Shown in pieces: positions 16,865-28,087 of a stretch of DNA of 64,000 bases. The DNA is from Tetradesmus obliquus (lineage: Eukaryota > Chlorophyta > Chlorophyceae > Sphaeropleales > Scenedesmaceae). Location of the stretch: positions 930,001 through 994,000 of the forward strand of contig CP126202.1 in the NCBI GenBank assembly GCA_030272155.1, written 5' to 3'. The notes beneath the pieces were generated by a model. That model ran no database searches. It was not told the DNA's origin and was given only the letters and a program-made list of their open reading frames with translations. Each line of letters starts with the position of its first letter. Positions within the stretch are counted from its first letter, which is position 1. A program made the translations under genes and the position numbers.

Positions 16865-18848
16865 CTGCAAGCTGTTAGCACCCCCAGCTACTGCTCCTCT
16901 GCTACCTTGCTGCTGCTGCTGCACCCAGCTGCTGCTGCTGCTGCTGCTGCTGCTGTTATGTCTGCCTTTTGTGGCATTCAGTGCTGCTTGCGGCTGCGCC
17001 CAACTGTAGTAGCTCCTCTGGGGTTGAGCTGGTGGCGGTTCAGCGCCAGGGCTCAGCCCATGCTGGATCCTAAACCCTGGGTAGATCCAGGGCTCGTAAA
17101 CCTCAAGCGTGGGGTGCAGGGTTTTGTTGCCGAGGAGATCTGAAACGCTGGCGGCAGCGGTCTGCTGTGCTGCTGCTGCAGCTGCTGCAGCAGCATGGGG
17201 CTTTAGCTGCAGGGCTGCTGCTGCTTCGAAAAATGCACGCCAGATCGGCTCATTGGGGATCAAGTCCTTTACCAGAAACAACAGGGCTACCTGGTGCGGC
17301 AAACTCACGGGTTGAACGGCGCAGCAGCAGAGGGAGGGTTCACAACACAAGCATGTTAAAGCACAGGTGACAGCATGCCATTGCGAACGGGCAGCGCAGG
17401 GACACATTGAAGTGTTGCACCAATCTTAAATTGAACTTGCACAAGTCAGCTGCACAGCGCAGTGCAAAGCAGGCGGCATGCACTGGCCAACTGGTGTTAC
17501 ACGACAGCGCTACTGCTGGTATTGCCGCTGCTGCTGCTGCTGCTGCTGCTGCTGCCGCTGGCACAAGCCGTACCTTGGGAACCCCAGCTGCTGTTTGCGT
17601 TGTTGACCGTGCTGGTTTGCTTGCAGTCTTGGATTGCTTCTTCCTGCTGCCTTTTTTGCTGCTGCTGTCGGTGATAAAGCCATGCACAATCTTGCTGTGC
17701 TCAGATACACCGTCGCCTGCTGCTGCACCTGCATTTGCACTGTTCTGTTGCCCTGCCAGCTGCTGCTGCTCCCGCTCCTGCTCAATTTGCAGTTGCTGTT
17801 GCCTCCTGCCATCCTCTCTGCCGCCGCCGCCCCCGCCGCCCCCGCCGCCGCCGCCGCTGCTGCTGCTGCTGCTGCTGCCATCATCAGCAGTATCTTGCAG
17901 GCGCCAGCTGCCATCGGCAACTTGAATGACCGTCAGCTGCAAGCTGTTCACCGCTGTCTGCTGCTGCTGCTGTTCTCTGCTTGATGGTGCATTATTCTGC
18001 TGCTGGCTTCCCACAGACCTGCTGTCAACTGTCTGCTGCAGGCTGCCGTGCATGCTGCTGCTGCTGCTGCTGCTGCCAGGGAGTAAAGGTTCTAGATGGC
18101 CCCTGTGCGTCTGCCACCGGGCATACACCTGCAAGCAAGCAAAACATGTTTATGCACCCAGCGGTCGCCAGAATGGTTGCAGACCTCGCTGCTGCCTGTT
18201 GGGGCGTGCTTCACAACAACATCAAACAGCACACCCTAGACAGACAGGCGTGCAAGTACCTAAAGTACAGCATCCAGCAATACTATTCTTTCTGAGAAAC
18301 AAGATCAGCGGGACACACTGTGTAACACCTAAGGTAGCTGCAGGGTGCATACACGTGCATTACCGCCTGGATCAGCGAGAAGAATGCATCTGCACTGTGC
18401 GATCGCCTGCATGTGCATGTGCACTGCTTGTGCTCACATGAGTGTGCAAGTGCTGTACAGACAACACCGCCCAGGCGCCCAGCAGCAGCCCCACTATAGC
18501 CGAGCAGCACGCCAGCACAGCTTTCGTGCTGAGCAGGCTGCCAGCTGCTGTTACACGCTGCCTGGCCGAGCCAGCAGCACTTGAGTCGGGCCTCTTAGTA
18601 CCAATGCTGCTGCGCACGCTGTGGCCTCCGCCAATTGCAGCTTTTATGCTGCGTTGGCGCCTGCTGCTGCTGCTGCTGTGTTGGGTGGTGAGGCGCTGGG
18701 AGGGCAGCAGCAGCGGAGTGGAGGTAGCAGGCCTGCTAGCTGGGGTGCTGCTGGTGTTCGTAGTGGCGGTGATTGGTTCAAGAACATCACGAACAGCTAC
18801 TTTTGAGGTATCAGTGGAAGATTCGACAGCCTGATCTGCTGCTGACAT
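12212..18848 (-). CDS. GT14 family (core-2/I-branching-like) glycosyltransferase, type II membrane protein
   Basis: Predicted Golgi glycosyltransferase that adds a sugar to glycans; donor and acceptor cannot be read from sequence. Seven exons: 18848-18438, 18128-17574, 17290-16286, 15532-15450, 14935-14850, 14099-13957 and 12826-12212. Phases 0,0,0,2,1,0 all match and give 965 aa. A cytosolic Ser/Thr-rich N-terminus is followed by one membrane anchor (about residues 108-130, AVLACCSAIVGLLLGAWAVL), then a low-complexity stem with a poly-Gly tract. The catalytic region starts near residue 322: KVALLFLVKDLIPNEPIW, SVYVHTPAGVLLPSSSIFSG, AEAEVLLLHAAL, KFVLVSDSSMPLYPP, HWRKSSQWFALSRPA, CVSDEHYLASLM, HYADWSAGGWHPKEF and CPLFGRKF. 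These are the ordered GT14 blocks. Q/S/A tracts interrupt the domain, so it is much longer than typical GT14 proteins (about 400 aa). Exons 3, 4, 5 and 6 have decayed partial copies in adjacent introns. Confidence 0.9.
13041..13925 (-). repeat. Donor-side partial copies of GT14 exon 6
   Basis: The tail of exon 6 (CVSDEHYLASLMASYGLDSATDCQ plus donor) recurs downstream in gene order as degenerate copies near 13860-13910, 13800-13860, 13500-13610 and 13055-13120. Recognisable pieces are the plus-strand strings GTGCTCGTCACTCACACACA and CCTGGCAGTCCGTGGTGTG. A short unrelated repeat containing GGATGCTCTTAGCAA also occurs at about 13345-13490. Confidence 0.8.
14460..14640 (-). repeat. Acceptor-side partial copies of GT14 exon 6
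   Basis: Three tandem copies of the exon 6 head (KLAVADTHVCELF, with variants ending NHVCKLF and HACELF), period about 61-62 bp, lie upstream of the intact exon at 14099 in gene order. The intact head reads VADTHVRELFHSF. Confidence 0.85.
15641..15960 (-). repeat. Acceptor-side partial copies of GT14 exon 4
   Basis: Three degenerate copies of the exon 4 head, each preceded by (CTG)n-CAG. They read VIWAQFRFEPLSRLDACVDF (near 15695), VISATTF (near 15820) and VIWAQLLSKLA (near 15952). The intact exon is VIWAQLLSEPLSRLDACVDL at 15532. All copies lie upstream of the intact exon in gene order. Confidence 0.88.
16060..16180 (-). repeat. Donor-side partial copy of GT14 exon 3
   Basis: A copy of the last part of exon 3 (HVLAEAEVLLLHAALG ... 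MPLYPPQ) lies just downstream of the intact exon in gene order. It is shortened and out of frame relative to the intact copy. Confidence 0.88.
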
Positions 18849-19285
18849 GATGCTAGCAGCTGCCTTGGCGTTCGCTGCGGCAGCACCTGCAACCTTGCCG
18901 TCTCAACCTCGGACGCTTGCTGAATGGCATGGAAATTTTCCGAGAGCTGATAACATAGCATACGCTGGTGAAAGCGTCAAGCACGCAGCTGTAATCAGCT
19001 TCAACATACGTGACGCGCACGCCGACGCTGGCGGGTGCAAGCGCCGATCATGCACACGCATACCATCGGTGTACGCTGCCGATCTACTCAACATGAAATA
19101 ATATACAGCTTGTACAAATCCATTTACCTGAGACAGGTCGTACCACACATAGATACGTTGACATCTAAATGCACCTGCTGCTGGTCCCACTGTGCAGCTG
19201 TGAGGCAGCATGCCCCACGGGGCTCGCCTAGCGAACATGCGTTCCAGCTGATCAGGAACGTTCCGTTCCACATCCACTACACCAT
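18849..19285. other. Intergenic with duplicated CYB5D2 3' tail
   Basis: Spacer between the GT14 start and the CYB5D2-like stop, both minus. At about 19225-19275 there is a second copy of the CYB5D2 terminal coding sequence (minus strand ERNVPDQLERMFA, compare the intact ERNVPAELEAMFAS). No other gene seen. Confidence 0.7.
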
Positions 19286-20834
19286 TCAGCTGGCGAACAT
19301 GGCTTCCAGCTCTGCAGGAACGTTCCGTTCCTCGTCTGCTGCCTCCGCCTCTGGGTTTGTCTTGCAGGAGTGGGCATCAGGGTAACAGTCAACATACACC
19401 TTGCAAGGTGCAGCAGTGTACAGCAGCGGCAGCGCCGGAGGCAGCAGCAGCAGCAGCAGCAGCTTAGCAGGGCGCAGCAGCTGTCTGAGGCGGCATCACG
19501 AACACAAAACAGCTAGAACACATAACGCGGGCACCTCGCTCTGGCTGGCATCAGCTGAGTTTGGTTTGCTCGTAAATGTGGCAGCGTTGTTGGTGCTTTG
19601 TCGAACAGGATATAAATCAAAACAATAACATGACAACCAAAAGCCCTGTGACAACATATTGGTTGCCTTGCGCACATTGACGACAGCTTCAGCCCATTGC
19701 TTACATGCTGAAAATGTAAACTTGATCCACTTGCTTTGCATGCTTTAAAAACTCTGCAAACTCCATGTTATCATCGCTGCAGCCCAGCTCCTTGAAGCGT
19801 GAGCAGCCCTGAGCATGATGACGACAACACATCACCAAGCATGATGACAGCCATACAGCTGCAACAGTAGTAACAAGGCTAACATCCATACCTTGCGCAC
19901 ATCACTCCAGCCAGCTTTTTGAAGCACACACCGCATCTGATGTCACCAAGAGCACAACACAGCAACAGCAAAACCAAAAACTGGGAAAAACCGGCAAAAA
20001 ACGACTGAATTTCACCAACAAAGGGGTGACTAAATGTCACCTTGCGCACATCACTCCAGCCCAGCTCCTTGAAGCACCCAAAGAATTACTCATACCGACA
20101 GAGATCAGCACCACATAGCAACAACGATAGCTGAAATTGCGTAAAGAACGAAAAATAATCTGAAAACGACTTTTCACCTTGCGCAGGTCGCTCCAGCCCA
20201 GCTCCTTGAAGGACGCGCAGCGCCCGACAGCAAGCATGATGACAGCCATACAGCTGCAACAGTAGTAACAAGGCTAACATCCATACCTTGCACACATCAT
20301 TCGTCATTTGTCATTTTACATCATTCCAGCCCAGCTTTTTGAAGCACACACAGCATCTGATGTCACCTAGAGCACAACACAGCAACAGCCACACCAAAAA
20401 CTGGGAAAAACCGGCAAAAAGTGACTAAATGTCACCGGCAAAGGGGTGACTAAATGTCACGTTGCGCACGTCGCTCCAGCCCAGCTCCTTGAAGCACCCA
20501 AAGTATTACCCATACCGACAGAGATCAGCACAACATGCCAACAACGAGAGCTGAATTGTGTACAGCACGTCAAACAATACGCTGATTTTTTTTTACCTTG
20601 CGCACGTCGCTCCAGCCCAGCTCTTTAAAGCACGCGCAGCGCCACACCGCCCTGCCCCCCTTCATCTCCATGAACAGCTTGCGCGGGTACATGCCATCAT
20701 CACACCACACACTGCCGCCTGCAGCAGCAGCAGGATTGGCAGCAGCAGCAGCAGCAAGTGATCAGCTGCCCCCCTTCATCTCCCTGAACAGCTTGCGCGG
20801 GTACATGCCGTCATCACACCACACACTGCCGCCT

Positions 20835-20867
<33 letters not shown>

Positions 20868-21202
20868 TCGGCAACAGGTTCAGTGCCCCCCCCCTTCATT
20901 TCCATAAACAGCTTGCGGGGGTACATGCCATCATCACACCACACACTGCCGCCTGCAGCAGCAGCAGCAGCAGCAGCAGCAGGATTGACAGCAGCAGCAG
21001 CGGCAAGGTATCAGCTGCCCCTATTCATCGCAACAAACAGCTTGCGTGGGTACATGTCGTCGTCACACCACACACTGCCACCTGCGGCAGCAGCAGCGGC
21101 AGCAGCAGCAGCAGCAGCAGCAAGTGATCAGCTGCCCCCCTTCATCTCCATGAACAGCTTGCGCGGGTACATGCCGTCATCACACCACACACTGCCACCT
21201 GC

Positions 21203-21254
<52 letters not shown>

Positions 21255-23149
21255 TTGACAGCAGCAGCAGCAGCGGCAAAATATCAGCTGCAGCTATTCA
21301 TCTCCATGAACAGCTTGCACGGGTACATACCACCATCGCACCACACGTTGGCACCTGCAGCAGCAGCAGCAGCAGCAGCAGCATCGGAAGCAGCAGGACG
21401 AACAGCATGTTTGTGGTTGTAGGTGCCACCACAGACAACAGCTGCCAAGAGATCCATGATCCAGCAAGTGACACGCCTGCCGCTGGGGCTGCTGTACAGT
21501 TGCTGCTGCTGCTGCTGCTGCTGTCCCTAGGCTGCTCTTCTCCTGCCACTTTTGCCGCTGCGCACCTTCGTCTGCCGTCCACTTGCTGTTACAGGAGGGC
21601 CAGTTGGCCTCCTCTGCCTCCCGCGCTGCTTTCAAGGCTTCACCCTCCTTGGCTCTGCAGACAGTGCAAATTAAGAGTGATCATTTGAAATAATGTTTTG
21701 TTTCACCTGTATGCCCTAATTGTGAATGTTTACCCTGCGGCACTTTGCACGCCGCTGCTCTGCCAGCACTGCTGGCAGTACAGTCATAGTCCTGTGGGCA
21801 CCCCGACATGCACCACATGCATGCACCACATTAGCATGGGGTTTACTCATCGCCACACACGTCCCCTTCCTTACGCGGGTGTTGAGTATGCAGACACCAC
21901 GCGTAGGTCAGTCATTCATGCATGCACCACATTGCCTGCTGGCAAGCAGCAGCAGCCACCGCCGCGCCCCACCCGGCGTGCACCACACTGCCTTGTGCAG
22001 CACATGTCACTGCTGAGACACGTGCAGCACATGTCACTGCTGAGACACGTGCAGCACATGTCACTGCTGAGACACGTGCAGCACATGTCACTGCTGAGAC
22101 ACTGCGGCAGCGCACTGCAGCAGGCTGCAACTCTGCCACCTTATGCACACCACTGCATGTACATTTCAGCTGCAGCATGCCCCACCTGGCGTGCAGGGAG
22201 TCCAGTGCTGCGGTGGCTGCGCCTGCTGCATCGTAGAAGCGGCCTATGAGCTTGCCTTGATAGGTGTAGGTCTGCGGGCACAGCAAATCAACGAAATGTT
22301 GCTTGATAGGTGCATGCACTGGAACAAGTGTAACAGCAGGAAACCTTCAGCGCAGAGTTTCAGGCGCTCATTGAACCCAGGCGAGCCAGCGTGTCACTGC
22401 AAGCAGGCGGCCAGGAACATGCCCGACAAACAACGAAAGCCCTGAACCAAGTTTCAACATAATGCATTTCAAATATTTTCAAATCTCAATTTCAAACTCA
22501 AACTTAAATCATCTCAACCTGCCGCTCACCTTGTGGTAAAAGTCGAGCCAGCCCACCAGCCCCAGGCAGGCCTCAGGGTCCAGCTCAGACACGTCATCCG
22601 TCACGTCACCCACAAAGTCACCTGCAATTGGCGTGCAAAGAACAGGGTTTGGCAGGAGCAGTCAAAGCAGGGTTCAAAGATGCAGCCCCAGGCAGGCCCC
22701 AGGGTCCAGCCCGGACACATCATCCGTCACGTCACCCACAAAGTCGCCTGCGGCACACGCAAGATACACAGCACACACAGGATACGGGCAAGACAGGTAC
22801 ACTGATGGTCACCAAGCAAGCCATGTATCCTTTCTGCAGGGTCCAGCTCAGACACGTCATCCGTGATGTCACCCACAAAGTCGCCTGCGGCACACACACA
22901 CAGAGCATTGACTAGGGCCTGATAATGATCACCAGGCAAGTAGCTTATCATCCTTGCCTCCGCGTGTAGTCCTGACATGTCAACGATTGCGTCGGCCACC
23001 AGCACACACGAAGCCTGCTGCCGTCAGTGCGCATTTTGCAACACGCTCAACACATCATATTGAGCTCAATGCAGTGCCAGCCCCCACCAGTGATGAAACT
23101 CTTGCTGCCATCGGTGCCTGCAAAGTGGCCGTAGCCCTCCCCGGCACCT

Positions 23150-23205
<56 letters not shown>

Positions 23206-24379
23206 TTTGCGTAATGCACTCAAGCTGCCATGCGCGACACGCTACAGTGCCATGAGAGCAGCAGCACTATTGTAATGCAAAGCACCTCATGCTGCTGCTA
23301 CTGCTGCCCCTGCCTTGCACTTCTCCACAGCAGCAATACTACTGCGTCGCCTGGAACCAACATTGCTATGCAGCAATTGTCCTGCATGTGCACAACACCG
23401 GCTGCAGAAACCTGCTGCAGCTGCTGCTGCCAGCCGCCGTGGCCATTCCTTGCCCAAGTGGCCGTACCTCTGACGCTGCTGCTGCTACTGCTGCCATTTG
23501 GCGTAAACTATTCACTCACTGTAAAACTGAGGTGCTTTTGACACGTCAAACACCTGCCCCAGGATGGCGATGTAGATCCGCTGCTTGGCGGGCGGTGGGC
23601 CGCCTGTGTATTGCGCCAGCTCCACCCGAGTAAACAGCTGCTCACCACTGCTGCTGCTGCTGCTGCTGGTTGCTTGGCTGTCAGTGCTGCTGCTACTGCT
23701 GCTGCCATCCTTAGCAGGATGTGGTGACAGCTTTGCTAAAAGTGCTGGCGGCAGGTGAGCCTGCAGTGATGTCAGTAGCCCGCGGCAAACATGATCGCAC
23801 ATCACTCAATCTCAATGTGTAAGTTCCAAGTTGATTGCCGATGCAAAGAGCACAAGATGAAGCCTGCAAGGCGATCAACTGCAGCTGTCGCTTTCAAGCC
23901 TGGCAAACCCTAGCCAACCAGCATGCCTGCGCATTAGCAGTAGTTTACTGCCCCTACTCCTGAAAGCAGCGTCCATTCACCTGCAATGGCGCCAGCATAT
24001 GCTGCTGTACTTGCCGCAGATCGATCAGCTGCAGTCGGTGAGCGCCGACAGCTGCTGCTGCCAGCACTGACACGAGCAGAAACACAGCTAGGCCGGCGCT
24101 GCTGGAAGATGCTGCTGCTGCCTTCTGTGCTCCTACACGTTGTGATGCATCTGCCTCTGCACTAGCACCATCTGCAAAAGGCAGCAATATTATGCGGGTG
24201 GGCAAGGGTCAGTGCTGCATGCAGCATACAGCAGTAGCTGCAGATGTACAGGTACAGCAGACAGCACAGCAGGCAGCACCTGGCACGCATGAGCGACTAA
24301 TTTCAAACGCTCGACGCTGACCTGGTTGTTGATCGTGTGTGTCTGCTGCTTTCCTGCGGCTCCTGATTTCGCTAGACAT
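19286..24379 (-). CDS. CYB5D2: Neuferricin-like protein (CYB5D2/MAPR, cytochrome b5-fold heme-binding)
   Basis: Membrane-associated progesterone-receptor-type cytochrome b5-fold protein; heme binding is expected from the family but not provable here. Nine exons: 24379-24322, 24171-23981, 23760-23520, 23147-23088, 22621-22530, 22271-22186, 21654-21566, 20718-20597 and 19399-19286. All phases match; 350 aa (human CYB5D2 is 264). One N-terminal membrane anchor (about residues 46-62, AGLAVFLLVSVLAAAAVGA). The b5 domain covers about residues 125-210: LFTRVELAQYTGG, IYIAILGQVFDVSK, EGYGHFAGTDGSKSFITGDF, DDVSELDPEACLGLVGWLDF. The neuferricin tail follows: YQGKLIGRFYDA, NWPSCNSKWT, VWCDDGMYPRKLF, WRCACFKELG and a Cys-rich end. 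The last intron has an unusual acceptor (TTGCAAG). Exons 5, 6, 8 and 9 have decayed partial copies nearby. Divergent from the SOS1-like gene. Confidence 0.9.
19783..20500 (-). repeat. Donor-side partial copies of CYB5D2 exon 8
   Basis: At least six copies of the exon 8 tail (CFKELGWSDVRK followed by GTGA or GTAA) lie in intron 8, near 19790, 19910, 20060, 20195, 20335 and 20475. The surrounding intron is also duplicated: blocks such as GGCAAAGGGGTGACTAAATG and CTGGGAAAAACCGGCAAAAA recur. Confidence 0.9.
20760..21360 (-). repeat. Acceptor-side partial copies of CYB5D2 exon 8
   Basis: Five tandem copies of the exon 8 head (VWCDDGMYPRKLFMEMKGG and variants), each led by a (CTG)n-CAG acceptor, sit upstream of the intact copy that starts at 20718. 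The period is about 110-160 bp, varying with CTG-run length. The intact copy is the only one continuing into WRCACFKELG. Confidence 0.92.
21997..22104 (-). repeat. 27-bp tandem array in CYB5D2 intron 6
   Basis: Four perfect 27-bp units (plus strand CACATGTCACTGCTGAGACA plus seven bases) just beyond the exon 6 donor. A degenerate exon 6 tail (GTGCACGCCGGGTGGGGC on minus, near 21975) follows it. Confidence 0.95.
22680..22895 (-). repeat. Acceptor-side partial copies of CYB5D2 exon 5
   Basis: Two extra copies of the exon 5 head (GDFVGDVTDDVSGLDPGACL near 22745; GDFVGDITDDVSELDPAE near 22888), each with its own acceptor, lie upstream of the intact exon at 22621. They lose similarity before the exon tail VGWLDFYHK. 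Confidence 0.92.
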
Positions 24380-25207
24380 CGTTGCGGTGTGAGCAGACAA
24401 GCCTTGGGAGTGCGATATGCAGCTTCGCAGGGCGAGCGCCGCGCGAGCCCACAACGTACAACGATACAACGTATTTTTGCACCCTTTTGAACCTACAGAC
24501 ACCTGGAATTGTTGACCACCCGAGGCACCCTGCTTGGTTACAGGGCAGGGTGCAGGTCACAGAGCCAGGGTAATGTCAGGGTTGCCGAGAGGAACAGAGA
24601 CTGCTACCGTTTGGCCTACAATTTCCTGAAACAGAAACTGCTGGCATGGTGAACGATGCCCATCTACAACGTTTGTGGCACAATGCTTCGCAGCCTGACG
24701 TTGGTGTGGGCGAGCGCCATGTGATGTGCTTGCTTGCTTGCTCCAACAGCTTTATTTGGTGTCCCTGATTTGGGCATCTGAACAAGACTTTTTGTGCCTG
24801 ATATTGTGCTGCTCTGGGAAGCTGACAGGCGACTGCATGCCAACTTCACTGTAGCAGTGCCACACGTGCTGGCCCATGGGCAGACTCTGACAGCTGGCAT
24901 CTGCTTCAGTCTGCTGCTGGGCTGGCATTCCTTCCTCATGCTGCAGTTGCGAGTCAGCACAGCCAAATGTGACGAACAACAGCTTTGACTAGTCAAATAT
25001 GCTGCACCTATACTAATCTGGCCTGGTAACCGATGCATTCTGCAACAAGGGTTGTGCTGGATTCCGTGGCGATCCAAGGCAGAAGCAACATCAACTGCTT
25101 GCTCCATTGTGTCAAGCTGTTCATGTTTGTCGTCTATTACGAAGTATCGAAGCCTAGAGCTGCACCATTGCGACATATGTGTTGGTGACACCGGCGAGGC
25201 TGCAAAG
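24380..25207. promoter_or_regulatory. Divergent intergenic region between CYB5D2-like and SOS1-like genes
   Basis: About 830 bp between two divergent predicted starts (24379 minus, 25208 plus). It should hold both promoters, and possibly 5' UTR exons. No clear TATA box or coding exon recognised. Confidence 0.45.
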
Positions 25208-26296
25208 ATGCAGCTGGCGGGCGAAAGCAGCTTCTGCTTGTCTCAAAATGTGACATATGGGCACAGGGTATATGATCCAGGTCAGTGCGCTGTCAAACAA
25301 GGCAGCGTTCACGATGCCTGCAACCTGAGACTGCTACATTATAAAGACGCAGTTTCCCAGCTGCTGCAGCCGATGTTGCATCTGTTTGCTTGTCAAAGCA
25401 GTATATAATTGCCGCCTGGTACACTATGGCTGGCAGGGTTTCACGAGCGCTGACAGCGGCACCCATGTGACCCCCCTCTGCTGCTGTGTCACCACTGCTG
25501 CACTGTGTCATCACGTCAGCGGGCGCAGCAGTCTTCCCATTTTACACCGTAGTAAAGATACATTGGTTGATACACGTTCAACCTTCTGCTGTGTACCGTC
25601 TGGTGCTGCTTGCTGTCCCTGCAGACACGCTCAACTGGTGCCCTGTGCCGGGCGGGGGCGCAGATGCACTGCTGTTTGCAGGACTGGCAGTCTTCTGCAG
25701 CTGCGCCCTCTACTCCAAACTGTCTGCAGTGTGGGTGCTGCTAGCAGGTGCGGTCCTGCTGTCAGCCACTTCATGTGCGCTAGCAGACACGTTTCTGAGA
25801 ATGTGGGGCAAACAACGCTGGCTAGGCAGGCCAGCCTGCAGGTCGGGCGTGGCCGGCCAACTGCATGCGCTACATAGCAACTGCTGCACTTATAGGGGCA
25901 CCAACAGATGAAGCCGGGTGTTGGCAGAGCACGACAAGTGCAGCAGCAGCAGCAGCAGCAGCAGGATGCAAGCATGCCTCACTGGCAAGCAGTGCACCAT
26001 CTGTTGGCACAGCTATCAGGCTGCAACCAGGTGCAGGCTGTGAAGCCTGCATGTGTAGGAAGGCAGGCAGGCAGCAGCAGCAGCAACAGCAGCAACAGCA
26101 GCAGCAGCAACAGCAGCTGCCAATGCAGCATGCACAGCTGATAGGTATCATGTGCACAGCTGAGCCATTCAATGGCAGTGCTGCTGCTGCTGCTGCTGCT
26201 GGTGCAGGTGCACTGTTCCAGGTGGCCAATGTCTACTTCAACATGAACCACTTCAGCAACGCGCTCACCATCTGGCTGCTCTTCTGCTGCCGCTGC

Positions 26297-26350
<54 letters not shown>

Positions 26351-27466
26351 TGCTGCTGCAGGCGCGCTGTTCCAGGTGGCCAATGTCTACTTCAACATGA
26401 ACCACTTCAGCAACGCGCTCACCATCTGGCTGGGCATGCACCCCAGCACCATCTTCTTCCAGATCTTCCTGCCGCCGCTGCTGCTGGACAGTGCAGTGAG
26501 GGTGGACTTCTTCCTGTTCAAAAAGGTGCGTCTTTTTTGATATATAAGGCATGGTTTAGGGTATAACAACGCGGTTGAAGCAGTGGCGCGGTGGGCTAGT
26601 TGTGAACTGCAGCGGTGTTGGCACACACGTGTTGCCAGCGCTGCATGTTGTTGTGTCTGCTGCACTAGCAGATGGCCGCGCACTGCCTCATCCCCGTTTC
26701 AACCTGCACTCCGCTGTAAAAAACGGCTGCTTCCTCCGCTGTAAAAAAATCTGTGGTGCTGCCTCATGCAGATGGCCGCGCACTGCCTCATCTTTGCTTT
26801 GCTAAATGTGCGGTCAGTACAGTGGCGTTCATCCCCCTCATGCTGTACTACCTCAACTTGAACAAGACAGATCGCCACACACCCTTGTTGCCCGTGCGCT
26901 GCATGTGTTCGTGTCTGCTGTGCTTGCAGATGGCGGCGCACTGCCTCATCTTTGCTTCGCTGAATGTGCTGGTTAGTACGGTGGCCTTCATCCCGCTGAT
27001 GCTGTATGGACTGGACCTGGCAGCAGCAGGCTGGCGGCCCATTGATGCAGCACTGTTTGGTGCCATCCTGGGTTCAACAGATGCTGTGGCGGTTACAGCC
27101 ATTTTGAAAGCAGGTGCGTATGGTGTGCGTGCTGGCAGGCAGCTCCAGCAGTAGGTGTAGTGGCTGTGTTTGTGGCTGCTCCTCAAATCAAAGCAGCTGC
27201 TTGAGTTGTGCAAAAGAGCGAGGCACTGATGTTGCATGTATTCTGGTGGCTTCCGCAAAGCATCTCAATACACTTGTTCCATAGCTGCTGCTGCTGCTGC
27301 CGCGGCTGCTGCTACTGCTGCTGCTGCTGCTGCCGCTGCTGCTGCTGCTTCAGGTGGCGTCCCCGAGATGCTGTCAACCCTCCTTGAGGGGGAGATCGTT
27401 CAACGATGCATCCTCTATCGTGCTGTTTGAGATCTTCCTGCACATGGGCATAGCTCACTGATAATG

Positions 27467-27564
<98 letters not shown>

Positions 27565-27884
27565 CAGGTGGCGCCCCCGAGATGCTGTCAACCCTCCTTG
27601 AGGGCGAGTCCCTGTTCAATGACGCCTCCTCCATCGTGCTCTTTGAGATCTTCCTGCACATGGGCATGGCCGCTGACAGCAGCGGTGCTGACGTCAGCCT
27701 GACAGGGGCCGCCTGGGGCATACTCAAGCTGATCGGATGGCTATCCGTGACAGGCGCGGCGGCTGGCCTGGCCATGGGCTTGATCACAAGGTGGGTTGTC
27801 ACTAACATGTTAGTAACATGTTGGCGACACTTGTTTTGGATCAGCTGGGCTGCAGGTTGATGTGTAGGGCATCCTGAAAGCTGA

Positions 27885-27919
<35 letters not shown>

Positions 27920-28038
27920 GCAGGCTTCTGCTATAGCGGCTGCACCTTCCTTATGCTTGGTGTTGCCAGGTATGCGGCAGATTCTTTGCTGTAGCATGTG
28001 CACGGTCATACTTCTGCTGCTGAGAGGAGTTGCTGCTG

Positions 28039-28087
<49 letters not shown>

